From positions 186,001-250,000 of the forward strand of contig NZ_WQCA01000008.1 of the NCBI RefSeq assembly GCF_013032445.1: a DNA stretch of 64,000 bases, read 5' to 3'. The notes under the pieces were generated by a model that was given only the letters and a program-made list of their open reading frames with translations, did no database searches and was not told the origin of the DNA. The stretch comes from Ruegeria arenilitoris. Its GTDB lineage: Bacteria > Pseudomonadota > Alphaproteobacteria > Rhodobacterales > Rhodobacteraceae. The position numbers and the translations under genes are program-made. Positions 24,603 to 33,489 of the stretch are shown piece after piece (the stretch's first letter is position 1; the number at the start of each line of letters is the position of its first letter).

Positions 24603-26279
24603 TTAGTCGCCCGACTTCAGCGCTGCACCCAGGATATCGCCCAGCGATGCGCCCGAGTCGGAGGAACCGTACTGTTCCACGGCCTCTTTCTCTTCGGCGA
24701 TTTCGCGTGCCTTGATCGACAGGCCCAGGCGGCGGGTCTTGCTGTCGACGTTGGTGACGCGGACGTCGACCTTGTCACCGACCGAGAAACGCTCGGGGCG
24801 CTGCTCAGCACGGTCACGCGACAGGTCCGAACGACGGATGAAGGACTTCATGCCTTCGTACTCGACCTCGATGCCGCCATCTTCGATCGCGGTCACTTCG
24901 ACGGTGATAACAGAACCACGTTTCACGCCGCCCACGGCTTCGGCGAACTTGTCACCGCCCAGGGCTTTGATCGACAGCGAGATACGCTCTTTCTCAACGT
25001 CAACTTCCGAGACAACAGCCGAAACCATATCGCCTTTGCGGTAGTTCTGGATCGCGTCCTCGCCACGCTCGTCCCAGGACAGGTCCGACAGGTGAACCAT
25101 GCCGTCGATGTCGCCTTCGAGGCCAATGAACAGACCGAATTCGGTGATGTTCTTGACTTCGCCTTCGACTTCGGTGCCCTCGGGGTGCGTTTCTGCAAAC
25201 ACTTCCCACGGGTTGCGCTGAGTCTGCTTCAGGCCCAGAGACACGCGACGTTTGGCGCCGTCGATTTCCAGAACCATGACGTCGACTTCCTGGCTGGTCG
25301 AAACGATCTTGCCGGGGTGGACGTTTTTCTTGGTCCAGGACATCTCGGACACGTGCACCAGACCTTCGACACCGGCTTCCAGTTCGACGAACGCGCCGTA
25401 GTCGGTGATGTTGGTGACGCGACCCTGATGAACCGAGCCAAGCGGGTATTTCGCAGCAACCAGATCCCACGGATCTTCCTGCAGCTGCTTCATGCCAAGG
25501 CTGATGCGGTGGGTTTCTTTGTTGATCTTGATGACCTGAACCTTGATGGTTTCGCCGATCGTCAGGATCTCGGACGGGTGGTTCACACGGCGCCATGCCA
25601 TGTCGGTGACGTGCAGCAGGCCGTCTACGCCGCCCAGGTCAACAAATGCACCGTATTCGGTGATGTTTTTGACAACACCCTCGACGGTTTGACCTTCGGA
25701 CAGGTTGCCGATGACTTCGGCACGCTGTTCGGCACGCGATTCTTCCAGGATTGCGCGACGCGACACAACGATGTTGCCACGGCGGCGGTCCATTTTCAGA
25801 ATCTGGAACGGCTGCTTCAGACCCATCAGCGGGCCAGCGTCGCGCACGGGGCGAACGTCAACCTGCGAGCCGGGCAGGAACGCAACTGCGCCACCCAGAT
25901 CGACGGTGAAGCCACCTTTGACGCGGCCAAAGATTGCACCTTCGACGCGCTGGTCGTCGGCATATGCTTTTTCCAGACGGTCCCATGCCTCTTCACGGCG
26001 GGCCATCTCGCGCGAGATGACGGCTTCGCCACGGGCGTTTTCTGCGGCACGCAGGTAAACTTCGACCTCGTCGCCTACAGCGATTTCAGGGGCTTCGCCG
26101 GGATTTGCGAATTCTTTCAGATCAACGCGGCCTTCCATTTTGTAGCCTACGTCGATGATGGCTTGGCCGGCTTCGATCGCCAGAACCTTGCCTTTGACAA
26201 CAGAACCCTCTTCGGGTGTGTCCATTTCGAAGCTTTCATTCAGGAGGGCTTCGAATTCCTCCATGGATGCGTTAGCCAT
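24603..26279 (-). CDS. rpsA: ribosomal protein bS1
   Basis: A 558-residue S1 protein with six S1/OB repeats, full length for alphaproteobacteria. The first two repeats bind the ribosome and the later ones bind mRNA, for example GAFVDLGGVDGLLHVTDMAW and GAFVELEAGVEGLVHVSEMSW. It unfolds structured mRNAs for initiation. It is normally next to cmk; here three small genes lie between them (26.5-28.2 kb). A hairpin at 26396-26415 separates it from the DUF6525 gene, so it has its own promoter between 26280 and 26395. Confidence 0.98.
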   Translation of the reverse strand: MANASMEEFEALLNESFEMDTPEEGSVVKGKVLAIEAGQAIIDVGYKMEGRVDLKEFANPGEAPEIAVGDEVEVYLRAAENARGEAVISREMARREEAWDRLEKAYADDQRVEGAIFGRVKGGFTVDLGGAVAFLPGSQVDVRPVRDAGPLMGLKQPFQILKMDRRRGNIVVSRRAILEESRAEQRAEVIGNLSEGQTVEGVVKNITEYGAFVDLGGVDGLLHVTDMAWRRVNHPSEILTIGETIKVQVIKINKETHRISLGMKQLQEDPWDLVAAKYPLGSVHQGRVTNITDYGAFVELEAGVEGLVHVSEMSWTKKNVHPGKIVSTSQEVDVMVLEIDGAKRRVSLGLKQTQRNPWEVFAETHPEGTEVEGEVKNITEFGLFIGLEGDIDGMVHLSDLSWDERGEDAIQNYRKGDMVSAVVSEVDVEKERISLSIKALGGDKFAEAVGGVKRGSVITVEVTAIEDGGIEVEYEGMKSFIRRSDLSRDRAEQRPERFSVGDKVDVRVTNVDSKTRRLGLSIKAREIAEEKEAVEQYGSSDSGASLGDILGAALKSGD

Positions 26280-26395
26280 GTGGCGTTGTTTTCCTTTACA
26301 GTACGTTTTTGCTGGCCGAGCGGTTGTCTCCGCCGGTCTTGTTTCGTGATGCCTGATCGCGTGATCCGGGGCGCATCTGATTACACAAACACAAA

Positions 26396-26415
26396 GGGCC
26401 GAGGTGACCCGGCCC
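26396..26415 (-). terminator. hairpin terminator upstream of rpsA
   Basis: GGGCCG/CGGCCC stem with an eight-base loop, followed on the minus strand by TTTGTGTTTGTG. It lies about 100 bases after the DUF6525 stop and about 115 bases before the rpsA start. Confidence 0.6.
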
Positions 26416-26516
26416 TGCTCAGATACGTCATCCAGACGTTAACCGCCCTTGTTCAGACAGCGCGCGTATAGGCGGATTCCCCATGATGTGCAAGCAGAAA
26501 GCCAATTTTCGCGCTG

Positions 26517-26816
26517 TCAGGCAGAATTCTCGCCCGCCCGCGCCGCCAAAGGATGCGCGTCCCATATTTTCGCATCCCGACGCAACATAGCCTGCTCGAC
26601 TTCTTCCAGCCGGCCCAGTGCAGCCGAAGGGTCAGCGCCACCACCCGCGCCCCGCCAAATCCGAAAGGCCGAGTCAGGACTCCAGGGCAGGCATGCGTTT
26701 GCCAACCATTGCCGCAATTGCGGGGGCAGCGCGTCATAAGCTTGCATGGATGGCCTCTGACGTCTGCGGCGCTTGAGGCCGCTACGTAGGTTTCTGCCCG
26801 TACGGCGCTTTGCCAT
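26517..26816 (-). CDS. DUF6525 family small basic protein
   Basis: A 99-residue, strongly basic small protein of a family restricted, as far as I know, to Rhodobacterales and named DUF6525. The conserved head is MAKRRTGRNLRSGLKRRRR, followed by MQAYDALPPQLRQWLANACLPWSP and a Leu/Ala helix. The arginine-rich head could bind nucleic acid, but no function is known. The start at 26816 is preferred over an ATG four codons upstream on family grounds; the ribosome site is poor. Confidence 0.75.
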   Translation of the reverse strand: MAKRRTGRNLRSGLKRRRRQRPSMQAYDALPPQLRQWLANACLPWSPDSAFRIWRGAGGGADPSAALGRLEEVEQAMLRRDAKIWDAHPLAARAGENSA

Positions 26817-26890
26817 CAGGCCCACCACATCCAGACAAACTGGGTTGAAATGTTGGAAAGCAGAAAGTGGGGCATACGATCCTCTAAGTG

Positions 26891-26906
26891 AGATGTTATT
26901 ACATCT
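26891..26906. promoter_or_regulatory. inverted repeat upstream of DUF6525 gene
   Basis: AGATGT-TATT-ACATCT lies in an AT-rich 144-base gap between two minus-strand genes, about 75 bases before the DUF6525 start. The position suits an operator or a weak hairpin terminator for the upstream gene. There is no T-run. Confidence 0.3.
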
Positions 26907-26960
26907 ACTTCAAATGGATCGCAACGCGATTTTGCCCCTAGGATTGAAGCTTAAGGCAGC

Positions 26961-27476
26961 TTAGATTTCCTCGCCCTTCTTCAACAACTCTTCGATCAGT
27001 TCCCGCTGAAGATTGCCACTGTCGCCCCCGCCGAATTGCTGCGCCCCACCGGAATAGAGCGAGCCATAGGTTTTGGCGATGTTCACCGTCTGCGCCAACC
27101 CCGAGATCAGTTGGTCCTTTTCCAGCGGTGACAACGGATGAATAAACGCCGCCCACAGCATCCCATTGGCAATCGCATAGCGCGCGTCCAAGGCGCTGTC
27201 GAAATTGGCTTGCATCATGCGCTGCATGTCGTCGGCAGTTAGTCCTTCGGCGCTGCGGATCGGAACCATCGCGCGCATCCGGTCGGCATTGCTGTCGGTG
27301 ATGACCAGCACCGGAACGTCTGACACTGTCAACTGGAATCCCGGCCCACGCGGCTGTGCCTCGGGGTCGAGCGCGAAGATGATCTTGCCCAGACGTTCAT
27401 AGTCCATTGGCGGCTCGGCTTCCTGAGCGGCCAGGCTTCCGGCCAGAAAAATCAGCGTTAGGGCTAGTCGGATCAT
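26961..27476 (-). CDS. secreted hypothetical protein, chaperone-like fold suspected
   Basis: A 171-residue protein with a signal peptide (MIRLALTLIFLAGSLAAQ). The mature part has mixed alpha/beta sequence: LTVSDVPVLVITDSNADRMRAMVPI, then a helical stretch with MMQANFDSALDARYAIANGMLWAAFIHPLSPLEKDQL, and a Gly/Gln-rich end. The order of elements resembles the CesT/type III secretion chaperone-like fold that occurs in secreted proteobacterial proteins, but this is inference. The start at 27476 gives the signal peptide; the longer frame adds 19 unlikely residues. I do not recognise a named family. It diverges from the YHS gene. Confidence 0.65.
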   Translation of the reverse strand: MIRLALTLIFLAGSLAAQEAEPPMDYERLGKIIFALDPEAQPRGPGFQLTVSDVPVLVITDSNADRMRAMVPIRSAEGLTADDMQRMMQANFDSALDARYAIANGMLWAAFIHPLSPLEKDQLISGLAQTVNIAKTYGSLYSGGAQQFGGGDSGNLQRELIEELLKKGEEI

Positions 27477-27694
27477 CGCATCTCTCCTGCAGGCTATGCC
27501 CCAACCATAGGGGCCGCCTGACAGGCTGACCAAACAAAGCTTGGTGAAGAGCTTACTCCGTCCGACCGCAAGTTTGAACGATCTGCAAGGTTTGATGGGC
27601 TTGCTGCGATAGCCCGTTCAGAACTGCCCCTCTACCTATGTTTCAGCGGTTGGCCAGCCGGTTAACCGAAACTTGAAAAGGAAAGGAAATTCCA

Positions 27695-28174
27695 ATGAAG
27701 TCTCTGGTTCTGACCACCCTCATCGCCGCTCTGCCGCTGGTCGCGGCCCCGGCCTTTGCCGCAGACGAAATCAACGTCTCTAACGGTATCTCGGCCGCAG
27801 GAGCGCCGCTGGCCGCGCATGGTGTCGATCTGGTCGCGCTGGTGAATGACGGCAACCCCGTCGAGGGCTTTGCCACCCATTCCGCCACCTATGACGGCGC
27901 GTCCTACTACTTTACCAACGCCGCAAACCGAGAAGCGTTCGAGGCCAACCCCGCCGCCTATCTGCCGCAGCATGGCGGGTTCTGTTCGTTCGGCGTATCC
28001 GTGGGCAAGAAGTTCGATGGCGACCCGGATCAGTATCTGGTCGCGGATGGCAAGCTGTACCTGTTCCTAAACGCTGAAACCCGTGCAGCCTTCCTGAAGG
28101 ACGTAGGAGCCACGGCAAAAACCGCTGACGATCAGTGGGCGAATATCAAAAGCGTCGCCGTCGGCGAGTTGTAA
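27695..28174 (+). CDS. periplasmic YHS-domain protein
   Basis: A 159-residue secreted protein with a signal peptide (MKSLVLTTLIAALPLVAAPAFA, cut near residue 22). One YHS-like domain follows (AAHGVDLVALVNDGNPVEGFATHSATYDGASYYFTNAANREAFEANPAAYLPQHGGFCSFGV). YHS domains often bind metal or sit beside metal transporters; only one conserved Cys is visible. The start has GGAAAGG upstream. It is monocistronic between a divergent hypothetical gene and convergent cmk, and ends with a strong terminator that overlaps cmk. Confidence 0.85.
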   Translation: MKSLVLTTLIAALPLVAAPAFAADEINVSNGISAAGAPLAAHGVDLVALVNDGNPVEGFATHSATYDGASYYFTNAANREAFEANPAAYLPQHGGFCSFGVSVGKKFDGDPDQYLVADGKLYLFLNAETRAAFLKDVGATAKTADDQWANIKSVAVGEL

Positions 28175-28184
28175 TCGCGAAAGC

Positions 28185-28213
28185 CCGCGGCGTTATGGCG
28201 TCGCGGTTTTTTT
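28185..28213 (+). terminator. strong terminator of YHS gene, inside the 3' end of cmk
   Basis: CCGCGGCG / CGTCGCGG (eight pairs, one G-U), a six-base loop and seven Ts. It begins 10 bases after the YHS stop and overlaps the last codons of cmk on the opposite strand (stop at 28193). Confidence 0.85.
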
Positions 28214-28810
28214 CTGTTCGATGAAGGCCACGGCCTGAGACAATGCCGCCTCGATACTCAGTTCAGAGGTGTCCAGAAGAACGGCATCGTCAGCGGGTTT
28301 CATCGGGGCGGTACTGCGTTGGGCATCCCGCGCATCACGTTCGCGCACATCGGCCAGCACGTGTTCGCGGGTGACGTCCGAGCCTTTGGCGCTCAGTTCC
28401 AGAAAACGTCTTTCGGCCCGCACCTCAGCGCTTGCGGTGACGAACAGCTTCACCTCAGCTTCGGGGCAGATCACTGTCCCAATATCGCGTCCGTCCAAGA
28501 CTGCACCCCCGGCACGTCGGGCAAAAGCGCGCTGGAAATCGACCAACGCCGCGCGGACCTCGGGGATCACCGCCACTTTCGACGCCGCCTGTGCAATCTC
28601 GGCTGTGCGCAGATCACCCTGTTCCAGCTCCTCAGCGGTCAACGCCTGCGCCGCCTCGACAGGATCGCTGCCGTCCAGCGTCCGACGTCCAACCGCGCGG
28701 TAGAGCAATCCGGTATCCAGATGCGCGAACCCGAAATGCGCAGCTACGCCTTTCGAGATCGTGCCCTTGCCCGCCGCCGCGGGACCGTCAATGGCGACCG
28801 TAAAGCTCAC
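28193..28810 (-). CDS. cmk: cytidylate kinase
   Basis: A 205-residue CMP kinase, which phosphorylates CMP and dCMP. The P-loop is [11 protein letters not shown] near residues 9-19. The family segments [22 protein letters not shown] and [31 protein letters not shown] are intact. It starts with GTG overlapping the aroA stop (GTGA), so the two are coupled. In most relatives rpsA follows directly; here three small genes intervene. Confidence 0.96.
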   Translation of the reverse strand: MSFTVAIDGPAAAGKGTISKGVAAHFGFAHLDTGLLYRAVGRRTLDGSDPVEAAQALTAEELEQGDLRTAEIAQAASKVAVIPEVRAALVDFQRAFARRAGGAVLDGRDIGTVICPEAEVKLFVTASAEVRAERRFLELSAKGSDVTREHVLADVRERDARDAQRSTAPMKPADDAVLLDTSELSIEAALSQAVAFIEQKKTATP

Positions 28811-30153
28811 GTGCGTTCGACCTTGGCACCCAAAGACGCCATCAGCGGTTCGAAAATCGGGAACGAGGTTGCGATCGGGCCGCCGTCATCCACGGAAACC
28901 GCAGTCTTCGCGCCCATCCCCATCACCATGAACGACATGGCGATACGGTGGTCCAGAAAGCTCTCGCAGGTGCCGCCGCCGGGGACGTTACCGATGCCCA
29001 GCCCGTCGACCGACCACCATTCCTCGCCCTCTTCAACGGTCACGCCGTTGGCGCGCAGCCCGCGTGCCATCGCGTCGATCCGGTCGCTTTCCTTGACGCG
29101 CAGCTCTTTAACGCCGCCCATCATCGTCGTACCCGTGGCATTCGCCGCGACCACGGACAGAACGGGATATTCGTCGATCATCGAGGCCGCCCGCTCCGGT
29201 GGCACATTGATGCCCTTCATATTGGGAGAGTATTTCGCGCGCAGATCGGCAACTGGCTCGCCACCCTCTTCGCGTTCATTTTCATAGGTCAGATCGGCCC
29301 CCATTTCACGCAACGTGGTAAACAGACCCGCGCGGGTCGGGTTCAGGCCGATACCCGGCACCAGAACGTCCGAGCCGGGCGTGATCAGCGCCGCACAGAC
29401 CGGAAAGGCCGCGCTGGACGGATCGCGCGGTACGGCAATGACCTGCGGTTTCAGCTCGGGGCGCCCGGTCAGAGTGATCACCCGGCCCTCATCCTTGTCT
29501 TCAACGGTGATTTCAGCACCGAAACCGGCCAGCATTCGTTCCGAATGGTCGCGGGTGGCCTCTTTCTCGATCACCACAGTCTTGCCGGGTGCGTTCAATC
29601 CGGCCAGCAGAACGGCGGATTTCACCTGCGCAGACGGCACTGGAACTTCATAGCGGACCGGAACGGGTTCCGCCGCGCCCACGATGGTCATCGGCAAGCG
29701 CCCACCGGAACGGCCCACGGATTGCGTGCCAAACAGCTCCAGCGGATCGGTCACCCGCGCCATCGGGCGTTTGTTCAGGCTCGCGTCGCCGGTGAATGTC
29801 GCCGTGATAGGGCAGGTCGCCATCGCGCCCATGATCAGCCGCACCCCAGTGCCCGAGTTGCCGCAATCGATCACCTGATCGGGCTCGGCAAAGCCACCGA
29901 CGCCAACACCATGCACGGTCCATTCACCGCCGCCGTGATCCGTCACCTCGGCGCCAAAGGCGCGCATCGCCTTGGCGGTATCCAGAACGTCTTCACCTTC
30001 AAGCAGGCCCGAGATTTTGGTCTCCCCTACCGCCATAGCACCCAGAATCAGCGACCGGTGCGAGATCGATTTGTCACCGGGCACCTCTGCCGTGCCGGTC
30101 AGCGGGCCGCAGGGATGCGAGGTCATCGGGATGGGCGTGCCGTGTCCGGACAT
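28807..30153 (-). CDS. aroA: 3-phosphoshikimate 1-carboxyvinyltransferase (EPSP synthase)
   Basis: A 448-residue EPSP synthase of the shikimate pathway. The substrate-binding [15 protein letters not shown] and [12 protein letters not shown] segments are present, with [13 protein letters not shown]. The active-site Asp lies in [18 protein letters not shown]. The E in [16 protein letters not shown] is intact. The features fit the class II type. AGGAG precedes the start. The stop overlaps cmk, so aroA-cmk form one unit. Confidence 0.97.
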   Translation of the reverse strand: MSGHGTPIPMTSHPCGPLTGTAEVPGDKSISHRSLILGAMAVGETKISGLLEGEDVLDTAKAMRAFGAEVTDHGGGEWTVHGVGVGGFAEPDQVIDCGNSGTGVRLIMGAMATCPITATFTGDASLNKRPMARVTDPLELFGTQSVGRSGGRLPMTIVGAAEPVPVRYEVPVPSAQVKSAVLLAGLNAPGKTVVIEKEATRDHSERMLAGFGAEITVEDKDEGRVITLTGRPELKPQVIAVPRDPSSAAFPVCAALITPGSDVLVPGIGLNPTRAGLFTTLREMGADLTYENEREEGGEPVADLRAKYSPNMKGINVPPERAASMIDEYPVLSVVAANATGTTMMGGVKELRVKESDRIDAMARGLRANGVTVEEGEEWWSVDGLGIGNVPGGGTCESFLDHRIAMSFMVMGMGAKTAVSVDDGGPIATSFPIFEPLMASLGAKVERT

Positions 30154-30252
30154 GGGGGCTCCTGTTTTCGCTATCAGTGCCCAAGCCGATTAGCGAATTG
30201 GCGCCGGTTGGTCCAGCCGCAATGACGCGCCGCTTGGGTGCGAAAGCGTCTA

Positions 30253-31326
30253 TCAGGCCTCACCCAGCCATTTCGCGGGGTTTTCTTCTGCAATCTGCCT
30301 GAAAATCTCTTCCCCCAGTACATTCCGCAACCGGATACAGACCGCCTTTTCCGACAGCGCCTCCAGCCGGGTCATGTAGTAATCCGACCCGAACAGAACC
30401 CGGGACCTGAGCCTTTCGCTTTCGTCATCATCGCCGGTCAGGAACATCCTCAGAAACGGGGCGTATTCCTCGAACTGAAACAGCGTGTAGGAAATGTCGG
30501 TCCACAGACCCGGATAATCTCCGCTGCCGATCATGCGCCGAATCGCGACCTGCCAGTTTCGGCCAAAAGCGTCGTCCAGAGGATCCTCAAGGTCGGGATT
30601 GATGTAAGCATCCCAATCACGCTGCCCACCAAAATGCGCCAGGCAAATCCGAAGTTTTGGATGCGCACGCATAACCGGAATAAAGGCCTCTGGCTCCGTG
30701 TATCGATCTGCCCAATGGTCTGAAAGATATCGCCCCTGTACGCCACCGCGCGAGCAATGCGACATTACGGGCAGGTTCTTTTCCTCCAACCGGGGGTACA
30801 CTTTCTGCATCAGGACCGGATCGTCAGGCGCAAACCCCAATCGCGGATAGAGTTTGAGGCCACGGAACTTCAAACCGTCAATTGCGCGCCAAAGTTCCTG
30901 CGCCTGAGGATCGGAACGCGGGTCAATCGTTGCAAACGGGATCACTGACCGACCAACCTCTGGATCACCGGACAGCTTTGCCAACTCGTCATGCTGCGCG
31001 CTCAGTGGGACCTCTGGCGCACCAAACCCAAACGCCGACATTTCCATTGGTAGCGCTACGAACCGGGTATTGTTCGGATAGTGTCGTCTGAGGTTGTCCA
31101 AAATGTCGCGTTGGCTGGCCTCGTCCGCTTCCTTCTGAAAGCGGTACAGTCGAGCCAGTTTTTCAGAGACAGATTGTTGGCCGATCAGGTGTGCGCCAAA
31201 TGACAAAGCCTTTATCAGCCACGGCATCTTCCTGAACGGTTTGAGCGCCGGGTACGGGTAAGCCGCCGGCACGTGACGCGAATGGAACAAGTGCGTGTGA
31301 CAGTTCGTGATCCGAATATCAGACAT
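30253..31326 (-). CDS. amidohydrolase-family TIM-barrel protein
   Basis: A 357-residue amidohydrolase of the amidohydrolase-2 type. The N-terminal metal motif is HTHLFH at residues about 10-15. Conserved later positions are LKLYPRLGF, MSHCSRGG and ICLAHFGGQ (second and third histidine clusters) and VLFGSDYYMTR (the C-terminal Asp). The family includes decarboxylases and lactonases. The substrate is unknown. It is flanked by trmB and aroA in the same orientation, but about 100 bases away from each, so it is probably a single unit. Confidence 0.82.
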   Translation of the reverse strand: MSDIRITNCHTHLFHSRHVPAAYPYPALKPFRKMPWLIKALSFGAHLIGQQSVSEKLARLYRFQKEADEASQRDILDNLRRHYPNNTRFVALPMEMSAFGFGAPEVPLSAQHDELAKLSGDPEVGRSVIPFATIDPRSDPQAQELWRAIDGLKFRGLKLYPRLGFAPDDPVLMQKVYPRLEEKNLPVMSHCSRGGVQGRYLSDHWADRYTEPEAFIPVMRAHPKLRICLAHFGGQRDWDAYINPDLEDPLDDAFGRNWQVAIRRMIGSGDYPGLWTDISYTLFQFEEYAPFLRMFLTGDDDESERLRSRVLFGSDYYMTRLEALSEKAVCIRLRNVLGEEIFRQIAEENPAKWLGEA

Positions 31327-31405
31327 GGCAATCCTGGAAAAACGCTAAGCTAAGAAACACACTCAGCCTAGCACAGCGTTCAGGATTACAGAAATTTGAA
31401 ACGGA

Positions 31406-32119
31406 TCAGACCCCGGTCCGCCGGAAGGTCAAATAATGCGGCGTCCGCCCTTCGCGCAGGGCCTTTTGTTCATAGCGGGTGGAAATCCAATCCTCCCAAG
31501 GCTCGCGCCAATCAATTGGGCGCTCGGCCAGCCATTCGAAGCCGGCACGCGGCACCTCTTCCAACGTTTGGCGAACATAGTCGGGGATGTCAGTGGCCAC
31601 GCGGAAGATCGAGCCGGGTTTCAGCGCCCGTGCCAGAGGCTCCAGATGTTCCTGTGTCACAAAGCGGCGGCGATGGTGCCGGGTTTTGGGCCAGGGATCA
31701 GGATACAGCAGGAACGCGCGCGAGATACTGGCTTCGGGCAGCACGTCAAACAGATCGCGTGCATCACCGGGATAGACAGCAAGGTTCTCGACCCCCGCCT
31801 GACGTATCTTGCCCAACAGCATGGCAACACCGTTGATATAGGGCTCGGCGCCGATGATCCCGATATCAGGGTTACTGGCGGCTTGATGGACCAGATGCTC
31901 ACCGCCGCCAAAGCCGACCTCCAGCCAGACCTCCTTGCCTCCGAACAGCGCCTTCAGGTCCAAAGGATGGCGTTCTGGGTTGGCCTCCCAATCGACAGCG
32001 CCCGGCGACAGGGCGTCGAGGTCTTCGTTCAGATACGTCTTTTGGCTGGGCTTGAGGGTCTTGCCCTTGAAGCGACCATAGAAGTTTCTGCGGGGGCGTT
32101 GTGGTGTCTGGGTGCTCAT
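31406..32119 (-). CDS. trmB: tRNA (guanine-N7-)-methyltransferase
   Basis: A 237-residue SAM-dependent enzyme that methylates G46 of tRNA. The SAM-binding motif is VWLEVGFGGGEHL, followed by GAEPYINGVAMLLGK, and the catalytic Asp region is LLYPDPWPKTRHHRRRFV. The end FLAERPIDWREPWEDWISTRYEQKALREGR matches the family. The start is not certain: 32119 (MSTQTPQRPRRNFYG) suits the family, while an ATG four codons upstream is also possible. A terminator at 32173-32198 ends metK just upstream, so trmB may have its own promoter. Confidence 0.95.
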   Translation of the reverse strand: MSTQTPQRPRRNFYGRFKGKTLKPSQKTYLNEDLDALSPGAVDWEANPERHPLDLKALFGGKEVWLEVGFGGGEHLVHQAASNPDIGIIGAEPYINGVAMLLGKIRQAGVENLAVYPGDARDLFDVLPEASISRAFLLYPDPWPKTRHHRRRFVTQEHLEPLARALKPGSIFRVATDIPDYVRQTLEEVPRAGFEWLAERPIDWREPWEDWISTRYEQKALREGRTPHYLTFRRTGV

Positions 32120-32172
32120 GGCGGTGCCCATACTGCGCGGGTCGCCACGTTGCAACCCCGGCGCAGAACCGA

Positions 32173-32198
32173 AAAGCGCGCCAACCTCGGCGCGCTTT
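32173..32198 (-). terminator. Rho-independent terminator after metK
   Basis: AAAGCGCGCC / GGCGCGCTTT, ten perfect pairs and a six-base loop, with TTTTCGG on the minus side. It lies 14 bases after the metK stop. Confidence 0.8.
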
Positions 32199-32211
32199 CC
32201 TTGGTTTCAGA

Positions 32212-33393
32212 TCAAACCGCCGCTTTCAGGGCGTCGGCCAGATCGGTGCGTTCCCAACTGAAGCCGCCATCGGCATTCGGCTCGCGACCGAAATGACCAT
32301 AGGCTGCAGTGCGCTGATAGATCGGTTTGTTCAACTCCAGATGCTGACGAATGCCGCGCGGTGTCAGGTCCATCACCTGACCGACGGCTTTCTCGATCAC
32401 CGCGTCCGCAATCTGACCCGTACCGTGCGTGTCCGCATAAATCGACAGAGGTTTGGACACACCGATCGCATAGCTCAACTGAATGGTGCAGCGCTCGGCC
32501 ATACCCGCAGCGACCACATTCTTGGCCAGATAGCGCGCGGCATATGCGGCTGAACGGTCCACCTTGGTCGGGTCTTTGCCCGAAAACGCGCCACCGCCGT
32601 GCGGCGCGGCACCGCCGTAGGTATCGACAATGATCTTGCGCCCTGTCAGACCCGCATCGCCATCCGGTCCGCCAATCACGAACTTGCCGGTGGGGTTTAC
32701 GTGCCATTCAGTTTCTGCGGTCAGCCAGCCCTCGGGCAAGGTTTCGGTGATGTAGGGTTCGACGATGGCGCGGATGTCCTTCGAGGTCAGCGTCTCCTCC
32801 AGATGCTGGGTCGACAGCACGATTGAGCTAACACCGACCGGCTTGCCGTCTCTGTACACGACCGACAATTGCGACTTTGCGTCCGGCCCCAATGCGGGCT
32901 CGGTCCCGTTCTTGCGCACCTCAGCCAAACGACGCAGAATCGCGTGCGAATACTGGATCGGAGCCGGCATCAAAGCGGGCGTTTCGGTCGTTGCATAACC
33001 GAACATGATACCCTGATCGCCTGCACCCTCGTCCTTGTCTTCCGACGCGTCCACACCCTGCGCGATATGGGCGGACTGTTCGTGCAACAGGTTCGTCACC
33101 TCGACGGTCTCATGGTGAAACTTGTCCTGCTCGTATCCGATATCCTTGATACAGGCCCGCGCGATTTCGTCGATTCGACCCATATAATCGTGCAGCTTTT
33201 CCTGATCAGAAAGACCTACCTCTCCACCAATCACCACACGGTCGGTCGTGGCAAAGGTTTCGCACGCCACGCGCGCTTCGGGTTCTTCGTTAAGAAAAGC
33301 GTCAAGTACGGCATCGGATATCCGGTCGCAAACCTTGTCCGGGTGCCCTTCGGAAACGGATTCCGAAGTAAAAACATAGTTCTGTCGGGACAT
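32212..33393 (-). CDS. metK: S-adenosylmethionine synthetase
   Basis: A 393-residue MetK that makes SAM from methionine and ATP. Family motifs: [18 protein letters not shown] at the start, [11 protein letters not shown], and [27 protein letters not shown]. It is slightly longer than the E. coli enzyme, usual for alphaproteobacteria. It lies within the miaB-phoH-ybeY-corC-lnt-metK-trmB cluster but has its own leader carrying a SAM/SAH-type riboswitch, so it is regulated by SAM level. Confidence 0.98.
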   Translation of the reverse strand: MSRQNYVFTSESVSEGHPDKVCDRISDAVLDAFLNEEPEARVACETFATTDRVVIGGEVGLSDQEKLHDYMGRIDEIARACIKDIGYEQDKFHHETVEVTNLLHEQSAHIAQGVDASEDKDEGAGDQGIMFGYATTETPALMPAPIQYSHAILRRLAEVRKNGTEPALGPDAKSQLSVVYRDGKPVGVSSIVLSTQHLEETLTSKDIRAIVEPYITETLPEGWLTAETEWHVNPTGKFVIGGPDGDAGLTGRKIIVDTYGGAAPHGGGAFSGKDPTKVDRSAAYAARYLAKNVVAAGMAERCTIQLSYAIGVSKPLSIYADTHGTGQIADAVIEKAVGQVMDLTPRGIRQHLELNKPIYQRTAAYGHFGREPNADGGFSWERTDLADALKAAV

Positions 33394-33398
33394 AAAAG

Positions 33399-33443
33399 TG
33401 CTCCATTAAGATTTCCCCATCACGCCAGGAAGCCGTTGTGACA
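33399..33443 (-). promoter_or_regulatory. SAM/SAH riboswitch upstream of metK
   Basis: The minus strand reads TGTCACAACGGCTTCCTGG, CGTGA, a variable loop, and AATGGAGCA just before the metK start. This is the short SAM/SAH riboswitch known upstream of metK in Rhodobacterales: GTCAC pairs with GTGA, and the loop pairs with the AATGGAGCA segment to form a pseudoknot. The Shine-Dalgarno (GGAG) lies in the pseudoknot strand, so ligand binding would block translation of metK. Confidence 0.9.
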
Positions 33444-33489
33444 GGCATGCGAGTGGATACGCCCACAGCAACACGGGGTCAATCGGTAA

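Noticed and set aside
25092-26471. 459-codon plus-strand frame opposite rpsA
   Set aside because: Shadow of a strongly expressed ribosomal gene; no signals of its own.
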